Origin: Fimbriimonadaceae bacterium
GTDB lineage: Bacteria > Armatimonadota > UBA10988
DNA length: 64,000 bases
Assembly (NCBI GenBank): GCA_020850355.1
Contig: JADZEX010000044.1
Coordinates: forward strand, 62,001-126,000
Direction of reading: 5' to 3'
Position 1 is the stretch's first letter. Every line of letters starts with the position of its first letter. A program made the translations under genes and the position numbers. Below the pieces are notes generated by a model. It was not told the origin of the DNA, ran no database searches, and saw only the letters and a program-made list of their open reading frames with translations. Below are positions 1-8,886 of the stretch, in pieces.

Positions 1-3000
1 CGTTACGAAGGTGGTGAGTGCGACCTGGGCCTGGTCGAGGTCGGCGCCGCTGGCTTCGAGCTGTGGGTCGACGACCGCTTTGCGCATCCCCCCGGCAACC
101 CCGGCCCGGGCTACTTCGATTACCTTCGCTTCCAGGCCCTGCCACGCGGCGCTGAGCAGTTCCAGCGTGCGGTCCCATGGGCCAGCTTCCCGGGTCAGAG
201 CGGCCCGGCGGTGCGGCGGCTGCTACCGGCTGACTGGCGTCTGACACAGTTCGAGACCGAGGGCAGCACCCTGCGGACTGGTGCCGCCGGCGCCACCGCC
301 GAGCATACCGTCCGGACCGCCGGCCAGGCCTGGCTGGCGATCCAGATGATCGACGACGCCGACGGCACCGAGCAGTTGGAGGTGCAGCTCAACGGCCGGG
401 CGCTGGGTGTCGCCGTCGGCGAGCAGAACACCGACCAACTGGCCTGTTTCCTGCTCCGCCCACCGCTCGACCTGCGGGTGGGCGACAAGCTGACCCTGCG
501 AACACAGACCGCCGTCGGGATGTATCGCATCGCGCAGGTGGTGCTGGCCCCGCAGCCGATCACGCCGCCAGCGGCAGCGCTGGGCGACCTGGCCGCCTGG
601 AGCCCGCGGCCCGGCGAGGTCCACCTTTGCTGGACCTCCACGGTGGCACTCGAAACTGGCCAGGCCGAGCTGCGGCGGGGCGAACAGGTGCTGCGACAAG
701 AGCTGCGGGGCAACCGCGCGCGGAACCACCGGCTGATCTTCCGCGGGCTGCCACCCGGGGTGAGCTGCACCGCCACGGTGCGCTCGGGTGACCTGACCGC
801 CGGGCCGCTGGAGCTGTCGACCAGCCCGCTGGTCAGCGCCAGGCCGACCACGCCGGCGAGCGTCGAGCTGACCGTCAGCGAACCGACCAGCCAGCCGCGC
901 CGCGGCTGGGCCACCACCGTCGGGGTCCCCTTCGCCCGCGGCGCGTTGCAGCAGACCGCCGATCTGGCCGTCCGCGACGCCGCCGGCCAGGTTCGCGGTC
1001 GCGGCGGCGAGGTGGTCTCGCGGTGGCCCGACGGCAGCCTGAAGTGGGTCGCGGTGACCTTCGCGGCGGATACCAGCGTTGGCCAACCGACGGCCTACCG
1101 CCTCGTGGCCCAGCCTGCCGGCGCCGCAGCGGAGGCCTGGCTGCGAGTCACCGAATCCGCGGCGGCCTGGCAGGTCGACGCGGGCGGGCTGGCCTTCGAG
1201 CTTGGCAAGCAGGTGCCGGCGCTCTTCAGCAAGCTCGCCGCCGACCGCAATCGGGACGGCGCGCTGACCCCCGACGAACAGATCGCCGCCACCCCGCTAG
1301 GCGCCAACGTGCGCCTGGAGAATGGCGACCAGGTCAACTTCACGCTCGGCCCGCCCAGCACACTCGACGTCGAGCGGCTGGCACCGGACCGCGCGGTGAT
1401 CCGCTTCGCCGGCCGCCTGCGCAGCGCCGGCACCGAGCCGGGGTGGGGCTATCTGGTGCGGCTGACCCTCTGGCCGCGGCAGCCCCAGATGGCGGTCAAC
1501 CTGTCGCTGCTCAACGACGAGCCGGCGCCGCGCTTCCGGGCGATCCGGGCGCTGGCGCTGCGGGTGCCGCTCGAGGCAGTTGGCGGCGTCAAGGGCAGCC
1601 TGGATGGCGGGCCGCTGGTCGCCGTGCCCGACGCCGAGGGGCTGTGGGCGCAGCAGGACCAGGACAACCTCTACCGTCGGCGCGGCGCTGGCGGAGAGGA
1701 GCGCGGCCAGCAGGGCGTTGGGGTGGCCGTCGCCCAGGACGACCGCTGGCGCGTCAGCGTCGCCATGAAGGACTTCGTCGAGGCCTATCCCAGCGGCTTC
1801 GCCGTCAAGCCTGACGGGGTGCATGTCCGCCTGCTGCCCTGGCTGCCGGCCAATGCCTACGCCGACGAGGCCGACCCGCAGACCTGGCTACGGCTGTACT
1901 CCTGGTGCCGTGACGGGCAGTACCTGCTGAAGGCCGGGCAACTGGTGCAGAAGGAGATCCTGGTCCGCTGGGACGACCCGGCGCAGGCGGCCGATCCGGT
2001 CGCCTGGGCGCGCTGGTACCAGCAGCCAGCCGTGCCGGCCGCCGCGCCGGCCTATGCCTGTGGCACCGCGGTGCTGGGACGCGCCGTCTTCCCGCGCACA
2101 GCCGGCACCTGGGACCGCTACGAGACGTACCTCGACCGCGGCTTCGCCGACTTCACCAAAGACCGCCAGACGCAGCGCAGCTACGGTTACCAGCACTTCG
2201 GCGACTGGTTCGGCGAGCGGATCTTCAACTACGGCAACAACGAGTACGACCTGCCCTGGGCGCTCGGCGTGCAGTACCTGCGCACGGGGGATGCCCGCTA
2301 CTGGGACCGCGGCGAGGAGATGGCCCGGCACCACAGCACCATCGACACCGCCTGGGGCGAGTTCACCAACAACTGGAACGGCCTGGTCTACGAGCACAGC
2401 TTCAACCACATCGGCGCCGACCTCAAGCTGGACGACCCACGGCTCCAGGCGCCGCTGGTCGCCAGCTACCTGAAGCAGTTCGGCACCGGCATGTTCGGCG
2501 GTGCCATCGACCGGCAGGGCCACGTCTTTCAGCCAGGTAACTGGATTGCGGGAGCCATCAGCGGCGACCCGTGGTACCTCGAAGCCGCGGCGCGGGTCTG
2601 CGACAACCAGGCCGAGAAACTGACCCCGAACTACGATTTCGGGATCGAGCGGGCCGGCGGATGGCCACTGATCAACATGAGCCTGGCCTATGCCTTCAGC
2701 AGCAATCCCTATTACCTCAACGCGGCGCGGCTGATGATCGAAAGGACGTTGGGACGCCAGGACCCCGTCACCGGCGGCTGGCTGCACCGCCCACCGCTGG
2801 ACGAGACCGACGGCGAGGAGGTGATGGGCGGCAAGGCCTTCGCCGTCGGCATCCTGACCCACGGCATCCTGCGCTACCTGGAGCAAGAGCCGCAGCCTCG
2901 CCCCGAGGTGCGGCGGATGCTCGTCCGCGGGGCCGACTGGCTGATGAACGAAAGCTGGAACCCCGGCCGGGGGTTCCGCTACATCTCCAACGCCAGAGCC

Positions 3001-4116
3001 TACCGCGACACCGGCGGCAAGGGGGTCACCTCGCTGCTCAACGTCGAGCCCGTGGTCTTCGCGTTCGAGGAGACCAAGGATGCCCGCTACCTGCACTTCG
3101 CGCAGGAAATGATCGCCGGCCAGTTGGACAGCAGCCCCGGCGGCATGGGCAAGAGCTACGCGATGGCGGTCCGCCAGACGGTCTTCGGCCTCGACCGGCT
3201 GCGGCTGGCGGGCGTCACCGACGCCGCGGCGCCGCCGAAGGTCGTCGTGCGTGACCGGCTCTGGGCCCGTGACGGCCAGGCCGAGCTGCGGGTGCTGCTG
3301 GTGAACCCAGGCCTGCAGCCCGTCGCCGCCAGCGCTCGCGTCAGCGCCGGCGGCACGGCGGTGCCGGTCGAGTGGCAGGCGCCGCCCGGTGGGGCGGTCA
3401 GCCCGCCGTTGCGGATCCGCTTGACCGGCGGCGACCTGGTGGTCGAAGCGGCCCTGGCCGGCGGGCCGTCACTGCGCCAGCGGGTGCGCCTGGTGACCCC
3501 ACCGGCGGGCACCGCACGAGGTCAGGGCGTGGCCTATGTCGGGCCAACCGAGCACCCCACGCGGCGGGGCCTGCGCGCTGCGGGGCTCGACCTGCCGTGG
3601 GTTGAGCAGCCCGCGACCGCCGAACTGGGACGCTACGCCGGCCTGATTGTGGCGGGCGACGCCTGGAAGAGCGCCCAGATCGATCTGCCGGCGGCGGCCG
3701 ATGCGCTGGCGGCCTTCGCCGCGCGGGGAGGCCGCGTGGCGGTCTTCCAGCTCAACGACGACTCCTGGCAGCCCGGCTGGCTGCCCGACGATCTCTTCGC
3801 CGACGACGCCGACACGACCTTGCAGAGCGTCGGCGCGCACCCGCTGTTCAGCCAGCCGCACCGCCTGCCGGCCTTGACCGGCGCCAAGAGCTACGACAGC
3901 CTGAGTGTGGCCGGGCCGGGCTGGACGGTGCTCGCCAAGGACGCCGCGGGACGGCCGGCGGTGGTCGAAGCGGTGGTCGGTGCCGGGCGGATCGTGGTGA
4001 TCGAGCCGAGCCTCGACCGCTACGCCGCGGGCGAGGCCGACGCGCCCGACGGCGCGGTCACGACGGCGGCGGCGCGGGACTTCCTGCGGAATCTGGCGGA
4101 CTATCTGGCGCGTTGA
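1..4116 (+). CDS. Large secreted YetA/PcRGLX-like carbohydrate-active protein (5' end beyond window)
   Basis: The frame is open to base 1, so the start lies outside the window; 1371 residues are visible. The first ~190 residues are beta-rich and look like a carbohydrate-binding or accessory domain, followed by a fibronectin-III-like stretch. Next comes a RIFT-barrel segment with RWPDGSLKWVAV, typical of the PcRGLX/YetA family, then a long Trp/Tyr/His-rich region like an alpha/alpha toroid. The last ~200 residues resemble a ThuA/glutamine-amidotransferase-like fold. An EF-hand-type loop (DRNRDGALTPDE, bases 1243-1278) is inserted after the RIFT barrel. Family members are rhamnogalacturonan-type lyases or uncharacterised proteins, so the substrate is unknown. 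Its 3' end overlaps the convergent gene by 59 nt. Confidence 0.75.
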   Translation, partial: RYEGGECDLGLVEVGAAGFELWVDDRFAHPPGNPGPGYFDYLRFQALPRGAEQFQRAVPWASFPGQSGPAVRRLLPADWRLTQFETEGSTLRTGAAGATAEHTVRTAGQAWLAIQMIDDADGTEQLEVQLNGRALGVAVGEQNTDQLACFLLRPPLDLRVGDKLTLRTQTAVGMYRIAQVVLAPQPITPPAAALGDLAAWSPRPGEVHLCWTSTVALETGQAELRRGEQVLRQELRGNRARNHRLIFRGLPPGVSCTATVRSGDLTAGPLELSTSPLVSARPTTPASVELTVSEPTSQPRRGWATTVGVPFARGALQQTADLAVRDAAGQVRGRGGEVVSRWPDGSLKWVAVTFAADTSVGQPTAYRLVAQPAGAAAEAWLRVTESAAAWQVDAGGLAFELGKQVPALFSKLAADRNRDGALTPDEQIAATPLGANVRLENGDQVNFTLGPPSTLDVERLAPDRAVIRFAGRLRSAGTEPGWGYLVRLTLWPRQPQMAVNLSLLNDEPAPRFRAIRALALRVPLEAVGGVKGSLDGGPLVAVPDAEGLWAQQDQDNLYRRRGAGGEERGQQGVGVAVAQDDRWRVSVAMKDFVEAYPSGFAVKPDGVHVRLLPWLPANAYADEADPQTWLRLYSWCRDGQYLLKAGQLVQKEILVRWDDPAQAADPVAWARWYQQPAVPAAAPAYACGTAVLGRAVFPRTAGTWDRYETYLDRGFADFTKDRQTQRSYGYQHFGDWFGERIFNYGNNEYDLPWALGVQYLRTGDARYWDRGEEMARHHSTIDTAWGEFTNNWNGLVYEHSFNHIGADLKLDDPRLQAPLVASYLKQFGTGMFGGAIDRQGHVFQPGNWIAGAISGDPWYLEAAARVCDNQAEKLTPNYDFGIERAGGWPLINMSLAYAFSSNPYYLNAARLMIERTLGRQDPVTGGWLHRPPLDETDGEEVMGGKAFAVGILTHGILRYLEQEPQPRPEVRRMLVRGADWLMNESWNPGRGFRYISNARAYRDTGGKGVTSLLNVEPVVFAFEETKDARYLHFAQEMIAGQLDSSPGGMGKSYAMAVRQTVFGLDRLRLAGVTDAAAPPKVVVRDRLWARDGQAELRVLLVNPGLQPVAASARVSAGGTAVPVEWQAPPGGAVSPPLRIRLTGGDLVVEAALAGGPSLRQRVRLVTPPAGTARGQGVAYVGPTEHPTRRGLRAAGLDLPWVEQPATAELGRYAGLIVAGDAWKSAQIDLPAAADALAAFAARGGRVAVFQLNDDSWQPGWLPDDLFADDADTTLQSVGAHPLFSQPHRLPALTGAKSYDSLSVAGPGWTVLAKDAAGRPAVVEAVVGAGRIVVIEPSLDRYAAGEADAPDGAVTTAAARDFLRNLADYLAR

Positions 4117-5419
4117 TGGTGGCCAGGGCGGTCAGCTCGCGGACTGCGCGCCGCCGCCAGAAGCTGCACCCGGCCAGGCGGCGCGACTCGTGGAAGGCCC
4201 GGACGGCGCCGTCGCGGTCGCCGCGGGCCAGCCGCGCCTGGCCGACGATCCAGGCTCCCTCGGCCGACCAGGGCTCGTACCAGGCGTCGTCGCAGGCCAG
4301 CCGCTCGGCACTGGCGGCATCGCCGGTGGCCAGCAGCGCCTGGGCCCGCAGCAGGCGCGCATAGCGCGCCCAGGCCTGCGGCACCAGCGCACCGTGACAG
4401 CGCAGCGGGAGGTCCTTCAGCCGTTCGGCGGCGGCCGCGGCGCGGCCGGTGCGCAGCTCCAGGCTGGCCTCGGCGATGCTCAGCAGGAGCTGGTCGTTGC
4501 GGTCCGGCGGGGCCAGCCAGTGCAGCGCCTGGAGGATCGACACGGCTCGTTCGAACGCTCCCCGCTCCGTCGCCGCGAGAGCTTCCAGCAACCAAAGCTG
4601 GCGCACCAGGGCGGGGTCCACAACGGCTCGGTCGGCCGCCCAACGCTCGCGCAGGCGGGGCGCCTGAGCCAGCACGGAGCCGGCTCGGCCGGTCCACAGG
4701 CGGACCATCAAGTGCAGTACCGCGGCCGGCGCGTCGAGGTTGCGGCGGGAGCGCCGCAGGACGCCATGGAGGGCTTCCAGGCGCCGCCCGAAAGGTCGTT
4801 CGGAGGCGTCGCGAAGCACCGCGCTGAGCCAGTGCGGCCCGGTCGGCAGGCCGCCGAGCAGCGTCCAGAGCGGCTGACTCCACCAGCGCGGCGGCTCCTC
4901 CAGCGGTGCCAGCAGCGGCCAGGGCTCGGGTGTGCCGCGCTGGGCCCGGAGCTGCTCAACCGCGAGCAGCAGCCAGCCGACCGCCCAGAGCGCGGCGATC
5001 AGGAGGCCGCTGCGGCCCCAACAGAAGAGCAGCGCGAACCAGCAGCGAGCCAGCCAGACCGCGGTCACCGTCACGGTGGAGCGCGGCTGGTCGAGACGGC
5101 CCCCTGGCCGGCGCTGCAGCAGGGCCTGGCCCCAGACGTGGACCAGGCCACAGAGCGCGGCGGCGACCAGCGGCCAGCGGGCGGTGGTGTCGTTGATCCA
5201 ATGGCCGAACGCGGTGGCCGCCGTCGCGGCGGCGAACCAGACGGCGTTGGTCCGCCAGCCGAGCAGCCAGGCTGGCCCGGCCACTGCCACGGCGAGCCAG
5301 CCGAAGTTGGCCAGAGTGGTGGTGCACAGCGCCAGCAGCAGCGCCACGCCGGCGCCGACCGCCTGCCCGGCCAGCAGGCGGCGACTCGGCGTAGACTCGG
5401 CGTGCGTCGGACTGGTCAT
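4058..5419 (-). CDS. Membrane protein with C-terminal TPR-like region
   Basis: About 453 residues. The N-terminal third has several hydrophobic segments. The C-terminal ~270 residues are Ala/Leu/Arg-rich helical repeats resembling TPRs, for example AFERAVSILQALHWLAP and ASAERLACDDAWYEPWSAEG. A role as a membrane-tethered scaffold is only inference and I do not recognise a named family. ATG 5419 has GGAG 11 nt upstream. A GTG at 5431 is an alternative and lies only 8 nt after a TATACT box, so it could be a leaderless start. The Pro/Ser-rich C-terminal tail overlaps the end of the convergent gene. Confidence 0.65.
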   Translation of the reverse strand: MTSPTHAESTPSRRLLAGQAVGAGVALLLALCTTTLANFGWLAVAVAGPAWLLGWRTNAVWFAAATAATAFGHWINDTTARWPLVAAALCGLVHVWGQALLQRRPGGRLDQPRSTVTVTAVWLARCWFALLFCWGRSGLLIAALWAVGWLLLAVEQLRAQRGTPEPWPLLAPLEEPPRWWSQPLWTLLGGLPTGPHWLSAVLRDASERPFGRRLEALHGVLRRSRRNLDAPAAVLHLMVRLWTGRAGSVLAQAPRLRERWAADRAVVDPALVRQLWLLEALAATERGAFERAVSILQALHWLAPPDRNDQLLLSIAEASLELRTGRAAAAAERLKDLPLRCHGALVPQAWARYARLLRAQALLATGDAASAERLACDDAWYEPWSAEGAWIVGQARLARGDRDGAVRAFHESRRLAGCSFWRRRAVRELTALATINAPDSPPDSAGSPAPPPS

Positions 5420-5431
5420 CGGGCGGGCCAC

Positions 5432-5716
5432 TCCGCGCGAGTATACCTGACCTGCTGGGAGTGCTCCGAGTCAATGGAAAGACGCCCCGGCGAAGGGCCG
5501 CCGGGGCGCTATGGGGCGGGACCCGAGGATCGCCGCCGATGAGCGGTTGTTCGCGGAAGACGAAGTGGCCTGGCCCCTCGTCGCGACTCATTGTAACCCT
5601 TCAACGGAACTGCCGCGCCCGTCCGGCGAGGCTGCCGTGTTACCATCGCGTGATGCGAACACGCTCTCGCCGCCCAGGACGCGGGCGCGGCGGGCCAGTT
5701 CGGGTGGGAGGCAGCG
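5432..5716. other. Intergenic region with GC-rich hairpin; no clear gene
   Basis: A 9-bp hairpin (5483-5491 with 5500-5508) is followed on the minus strand by TCTTTCC, which resembles an intrinsic terminator. A TACAAT box lies on the minus strand at 5590-5595, so a ~110-nt minus-strand RNA ending at the hairpin is possible but unproven. On the plus strand a TACCAT box (5642-5647) precedes a 26-codon ORF (5654-5733) that overlaps the start of the next gene. I recognise no known RNA family here. Confidence 0.35.
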
Positions 5717-7519
5717 GTGCCGGCCGTCACTGATTTCGTGCTCCGCGGCACGCTCCGCGGCCGGCCGCCGCAGGAGCCTCTGCTGCAACTCGTCGCCGAC
5801 GATGGCCGGCCGCTGGTGCAGTTGAGCGGGGCGCTGGTGGCGGGCGCCGCCGGTCTGCGTGCCGAACTGCAGTACGACTGGCCGCATCCACGGAACGACC
5901 GGCCGCTGGTGCTGGAATGGCCGCTGCCGGCGGCTGCAGGGCCGCTCGAGTTCGTCCTGCGTGGCGCCGCCGCGACCGTCGACGCGGTGCTCTGCGGCGT
6001 GCTGGTCGACCAGGAGTGGCCGGTCGGCGGGCTGCCGTTGGCGACGGACCCGCTGCGGCTGTTGCCGGCCGCAGCGGCCTGTCTGCACCGGGTTACCTTC
6101 CAACCCGGCGCGACCCCGCCCGCCCCGTGGCCGACGCCGGCGCCGCTACGGAACTACTGGCGCCCGCCGGGGCACAACGTCGGAGTTTACGACATCATGC
6201 CGTTCTGCGACGGCGAGCGGTTCCATCTGTTCTACCTTTACGACCGGCGTGCGCATCGTAGTAAATGGGGGCTGGGAGCGCACCAGTGGGCGCACGCCGT
6301 GACCGCGGACCTGCGCACGTGGGAGCATCTGCCGTTGGCCGTCGGCCTCGACGACCCGGCCGAGGGCTCGATCTGCACCGGCTCGGCGATCCGCGTCGAC
6401 GCCGAACTGTGGGCTTTCTACGCCGTCCGCGCCGTCGACGGGTCGCCCGCGCGGCTGACCTGGGCGCGCAGTTTGGACGGGCGGAGCTTCGCCAAAGCCA
6501 CCGTCGGGCTGACGCTGCAACCGCCCTACGAGCCCTCCTCGGCGCGCGATCCGGTGGTCCTGCGGCTGGCCGATGGGCGGTGGCACATGCTGGTGACCAC
6601 TTCGCTGCTGGACCCGCCCTTGCCCGGCCGTGGGGGCTGCCTGGCACACCTCAGCAGCGCCGACCTGGAGCACTGGGCACAGCACCCGCCGTTTCTGGTG
6701 CCGGGCCATGGTGACCAGCCGGAGTGTCCCGACTGGTTCGCCTGGGGCGGCCGCTGGTACCTGATCCACAGCCACCACGGCGTGGCGCGGTACCGCCTGG
6801 CCGACCACCCGGAGGGCCCCTGGCGCCGGCCGCGGGTTGACACCTTCGATGGTCCGCAACTGCGAGTGCTCAAGACCGCGGCTTTCGGCGCACGGCGAAT
6901 CGGGGTCGGCTGGCTGCCCGACCAGCATGGTCGGTTCGGCGGGCAGATGGTCTTCCGCGAGCTCCACGCCGCGGCCGATGGGGAGCTGACCACCAGCTTC
7001 GTGCCGGAGCTGCGGCCGGCCTGTGGGCCGCCGGCGGGCGCCGCGCCGGAGTTGCTGGCAGGCCAGCTTGAGCATCTCCCTGACGGCTGGCGTCTGACTG
7101 GCGCGGCGACCGTCGCCGCGGCCGACCTCGGACCGCTGCCGCCGGCCGGCCGGTTGCAGGTCGAGCTGACGCTGGCGGCCGCCGCCGGGCTGCTGTTGCG
7201 TTGCGGGTCGCGCGCTGGCGGCGGCTGGGAGCTGCGGCTCGACCCCAGACGCGGCACCGTCGGCTGGCGCTGGCCGCTCGCCAGCAGCCTGAGCTACGCC
7301 GACGCCACGGCCCTCGAGGGCGTCGACCTGGCGGGTCGAGTGCGGCTCGACCTGTACCTGGTCGACGATCTGTTGGACCTCTGTGTGAACAGCTGCCGCA
7401 CCCTGGCGGTGCGCTGCCCGGCGGAGGTCAGCGGCGACCGGCTGGCCTTGTTGGCGCACGATGGGCCGGTGGTGGTACACTCGCTGCGCGTGGCCCCGGT
7501 GCTCACGGGGGAGGTCTGA
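5717..7519 (+). CDS. GH32-like glycosidase (five-bladed beta-propeller)
   Basis: 600 residues. It matches the GH32 pattern: HLFYLYD followed by QWAHAVTADLRTWEHLP, GSICTGSAI, the ARDP stabiliser motif, and ECPDW carrying the acid/base Glu. A C-terminal beta-sandwich follows from about residue 430. The usual WMNDPNG nucleophile motif is replaced by VYDIMPF, which keeps an Asp. Fructan specificity is therefore uncertain. No signal peptide is visible. GTG start with GGGAGG 5 nt upstream. Its stop overlaps the next gene in CTGA. Confidence 0.75.
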   Translation: MPAVTDFVLRGTLRGRPPQEPLLQLVADDGRPLVQLSGALVAGAAGLRAELQYDWPHPRNDRPLVLEWPLPAAAGPLEFVLRGAAATVDAVLCGVLVDQEWPVGGLPLATDPLRLLPAAAACLHRVTFQPGATPPAPWPTPAPLRNYWRPPGHNVGVYDIMPFCDGERFHLFYLYDRRAHRSKWGLGAHQWAHAVTADLRTWEHLPLAVGLDDPAEGSICTGSAIRVDAELWAFYAVRAVDGSPARLTWARSLDGRSFAKATVGLTLQPPYEPSSARDPVVLRLADGRWHMLVTTSLLDPPLPGRGGCLAHLSSADLEHWAQHPPFLVPGHGDQPECPDWFAWGGRWYLIHSHHGVARYRLADHPEGPWRRPRVDTFDGPQLRVLKTAAFGARRIGVGWLPDQHGRFGGQMVFRELHAAADGELTTSFVPELRPACGPPAGAAPELLAGQLEHLPDGWRLTGAATVAAADLGPLPPAGRLQVELTLAAAAGLLLRCGSRAGGGWELRLDPRRGTVGWRWPLASSLSYADATALEGVDLAGRVRLDLYLVDDLLDLCVNSCRTLAVRCPAEVSGDRLALLAHDGPVVVHSLRVAPVLTGEV

Positions 7520-8886
7520 CAACGCGCTGCTGGCGCGCCCTCGGGTGGTTGCTCTGTCTGCTGGCCCCGCTCGCGGCCGAGCCGCTGGTGCTGGTCCATC
7601 TGAACGACTGGCACGGCCAACTGGAGCCGAGCCGCGACGCCGCCGGCCGTGACCGCGCCGGGATCGCGCAACTGGCCACCTACGTCCGCCAGGAACGCGA
7701 GGCTGCCCCGGGTCGGGTGCTGCTGCTGCACGCTGGCGACGAGCTGTCGCGCGGCGGACCGCTGACCGCCTGGTTCGGCGGCGCGCTCGATTTCGAGATC
7801 CTCCGTCAGCTTGGCTGTGCGGCCTTCACACCCGGCAACGGCGAGTGGTACTTCGCCACCGGCCGGCTGCAGCACCTCGCCAACACCGGCGGCGTGCCCT
7901 GGCTGCACGCCAATGTCCTCCGCGGCGATGGCCGGCCGGTTTTCGAACCCACCCTGCGTTTGACCGTCGCCGGGCGGCGGATCGGCGTGCTCGGCCTGGG
8001 CTTCGCTCGCATGGAACACCCGGCCGTACGCGGCTTGCGCTGGCGCGATCCGGTCGAAACCGCCCGCGAGTGGGTGCCCCGGCTGCGGCCGGAGGTCGAC
8101 CTGCTGATCGTCCTCAGCCACCTCGGCCTGCCGGCCGACCGCGCGCTGGCGACGGCCGTGTCGGGGATCGACCTGATCGTCGGCGGACACACCCACACGC
8201 TGCTGGCGACACCGCAGGTGGTGTCCCACAATGACGGTCAGACGGTGATCGCGCAGGCCGGCGAGCACGGCGACGTCGGTCGTCTGGAGCTCGACCAGGC
8301 GGCCGGCCGCTGGGCGATCCGGGGTGGGGCAGCGGCGCTCGACCCGGCCCTGCCGCCCGACCCGGCGATCACCGCGCTGCTGGCGCCCCGGCAGGCCGAA
8401 CTGGCCGCGCCGTTGGCGGTCTGTCGGCAGGCTGTGCCGCACCCGGCCACGGGCCACAGCCCGCTGGCTCATCTGGTGGCCGAGGCGCTGCGCTGGGCGG
8501 CCCAGACGCCGCTGGCGCTGATCGACCGCGGCGTGGTCAACGGGGGTCTGGCCGCGGGTCCGGTCACCCGGCGGCGGATCGCCGAGCTGCATCCGTGGGG
8601 CAACGCGGTGCTGCGGGTGCGGGCGACGGCCGGGCAGGTGCGCTCGGCGCTGGCGCAGCCCGAGGTCGTGGCGGCGGGCGGCCGCCTTGGCACGACCGCC
8701 GCTGGGGAGGGCTGCCTCTTGCTGGACGGCCGCGCGGTGGCTGATGAGACACCGCTGGAGCTGGCGATCGGCGACTTCTGCTGCGGCAACAGCCCGACCC
8801 TCCGGGATCTGCCCGCCACGGCCACCGGCCTGACGGTCGACCATGCCTTCGCCGACTACTTGCAGCGGCCGGGAGTCCTGCGCTGA
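7516..8886 (+). CDS. 5'-nucleotidase/UshA-like metallophosphoesterase, non-canonical start
   Basis: About 456 residues: a signal-peptide-like start (ALGWLLCLLAPLAA), an N-terminal metallophosphoesterase domain and a C-terminal 5'-nucleotidase domain. Metal-site motifs LNDWHG, HAGD, LSHLG and GGHTHT are present. The GNHE-F-D motif reads GNGEWY, so the catalytic His and Asp known in UshA appear to be missing. No ATG, GTG or TTG lies in frame near the signal peptide. CTG 7516 overlaps the upstream stop as CTGA just after GGGGGAGG; ACG 7522 is an alternative. TTG 7549 would remove the charged part of the signal peptide. The family acts on periplasmic nucleotides. Confidence 0.7.
   Translation: MTTRCWRALGWLLCLLAPLAAEPLVLVHLNDWHGQLEPSRDAAGRDRAGIAQLATYVRQEREAAPGRVLLLHAGDELSRGGPLTAWFGGALDFEILRQLGCAAFTPGNGEWYFATGRLQHLANTGGVPWLHANVLRGDGRPVFEPTLRLTVAGRRIGVLGLGFARMEHPAVRGLRWRDPVETAREWVPRLRPEVDLLIVLSHLGLPADRALATAVSGIDLIVGGHTHTLLATPQVVSHNDGQTVIAQAGEHGDVGRLELDQAAGRWAIRGGAAALDPALPPDPAITALLAPRQAELAAPLAVCRQAVPHPATGHSPLAHLVAEALRWAAQTPLALIDRGVVNGGLAAGPVTRRRIAELHPWGNAVLRVRATAGQVRSALAQPEVVAAGGRLGTTAAGEGCLLLDGRAVADETPLELAIGDFCCGNSPTLRDLPATATGLTVDHAFADYLQRPGVLR

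Noticed and set aside
195-1086. Long antisense frames under the first gene (240 and 287 residues)
   Set aside because: They are Arg/Pro/Gly-rich shadow frames caused by high GC, with no family motifs; the plus-strand gene has clear domains.
5470-5600. SRP RNA or tRNA gene in the intergenic region
   Set aside because: No GGTCAGG/GGAAGCAGC core or cloverleaf could be traced.
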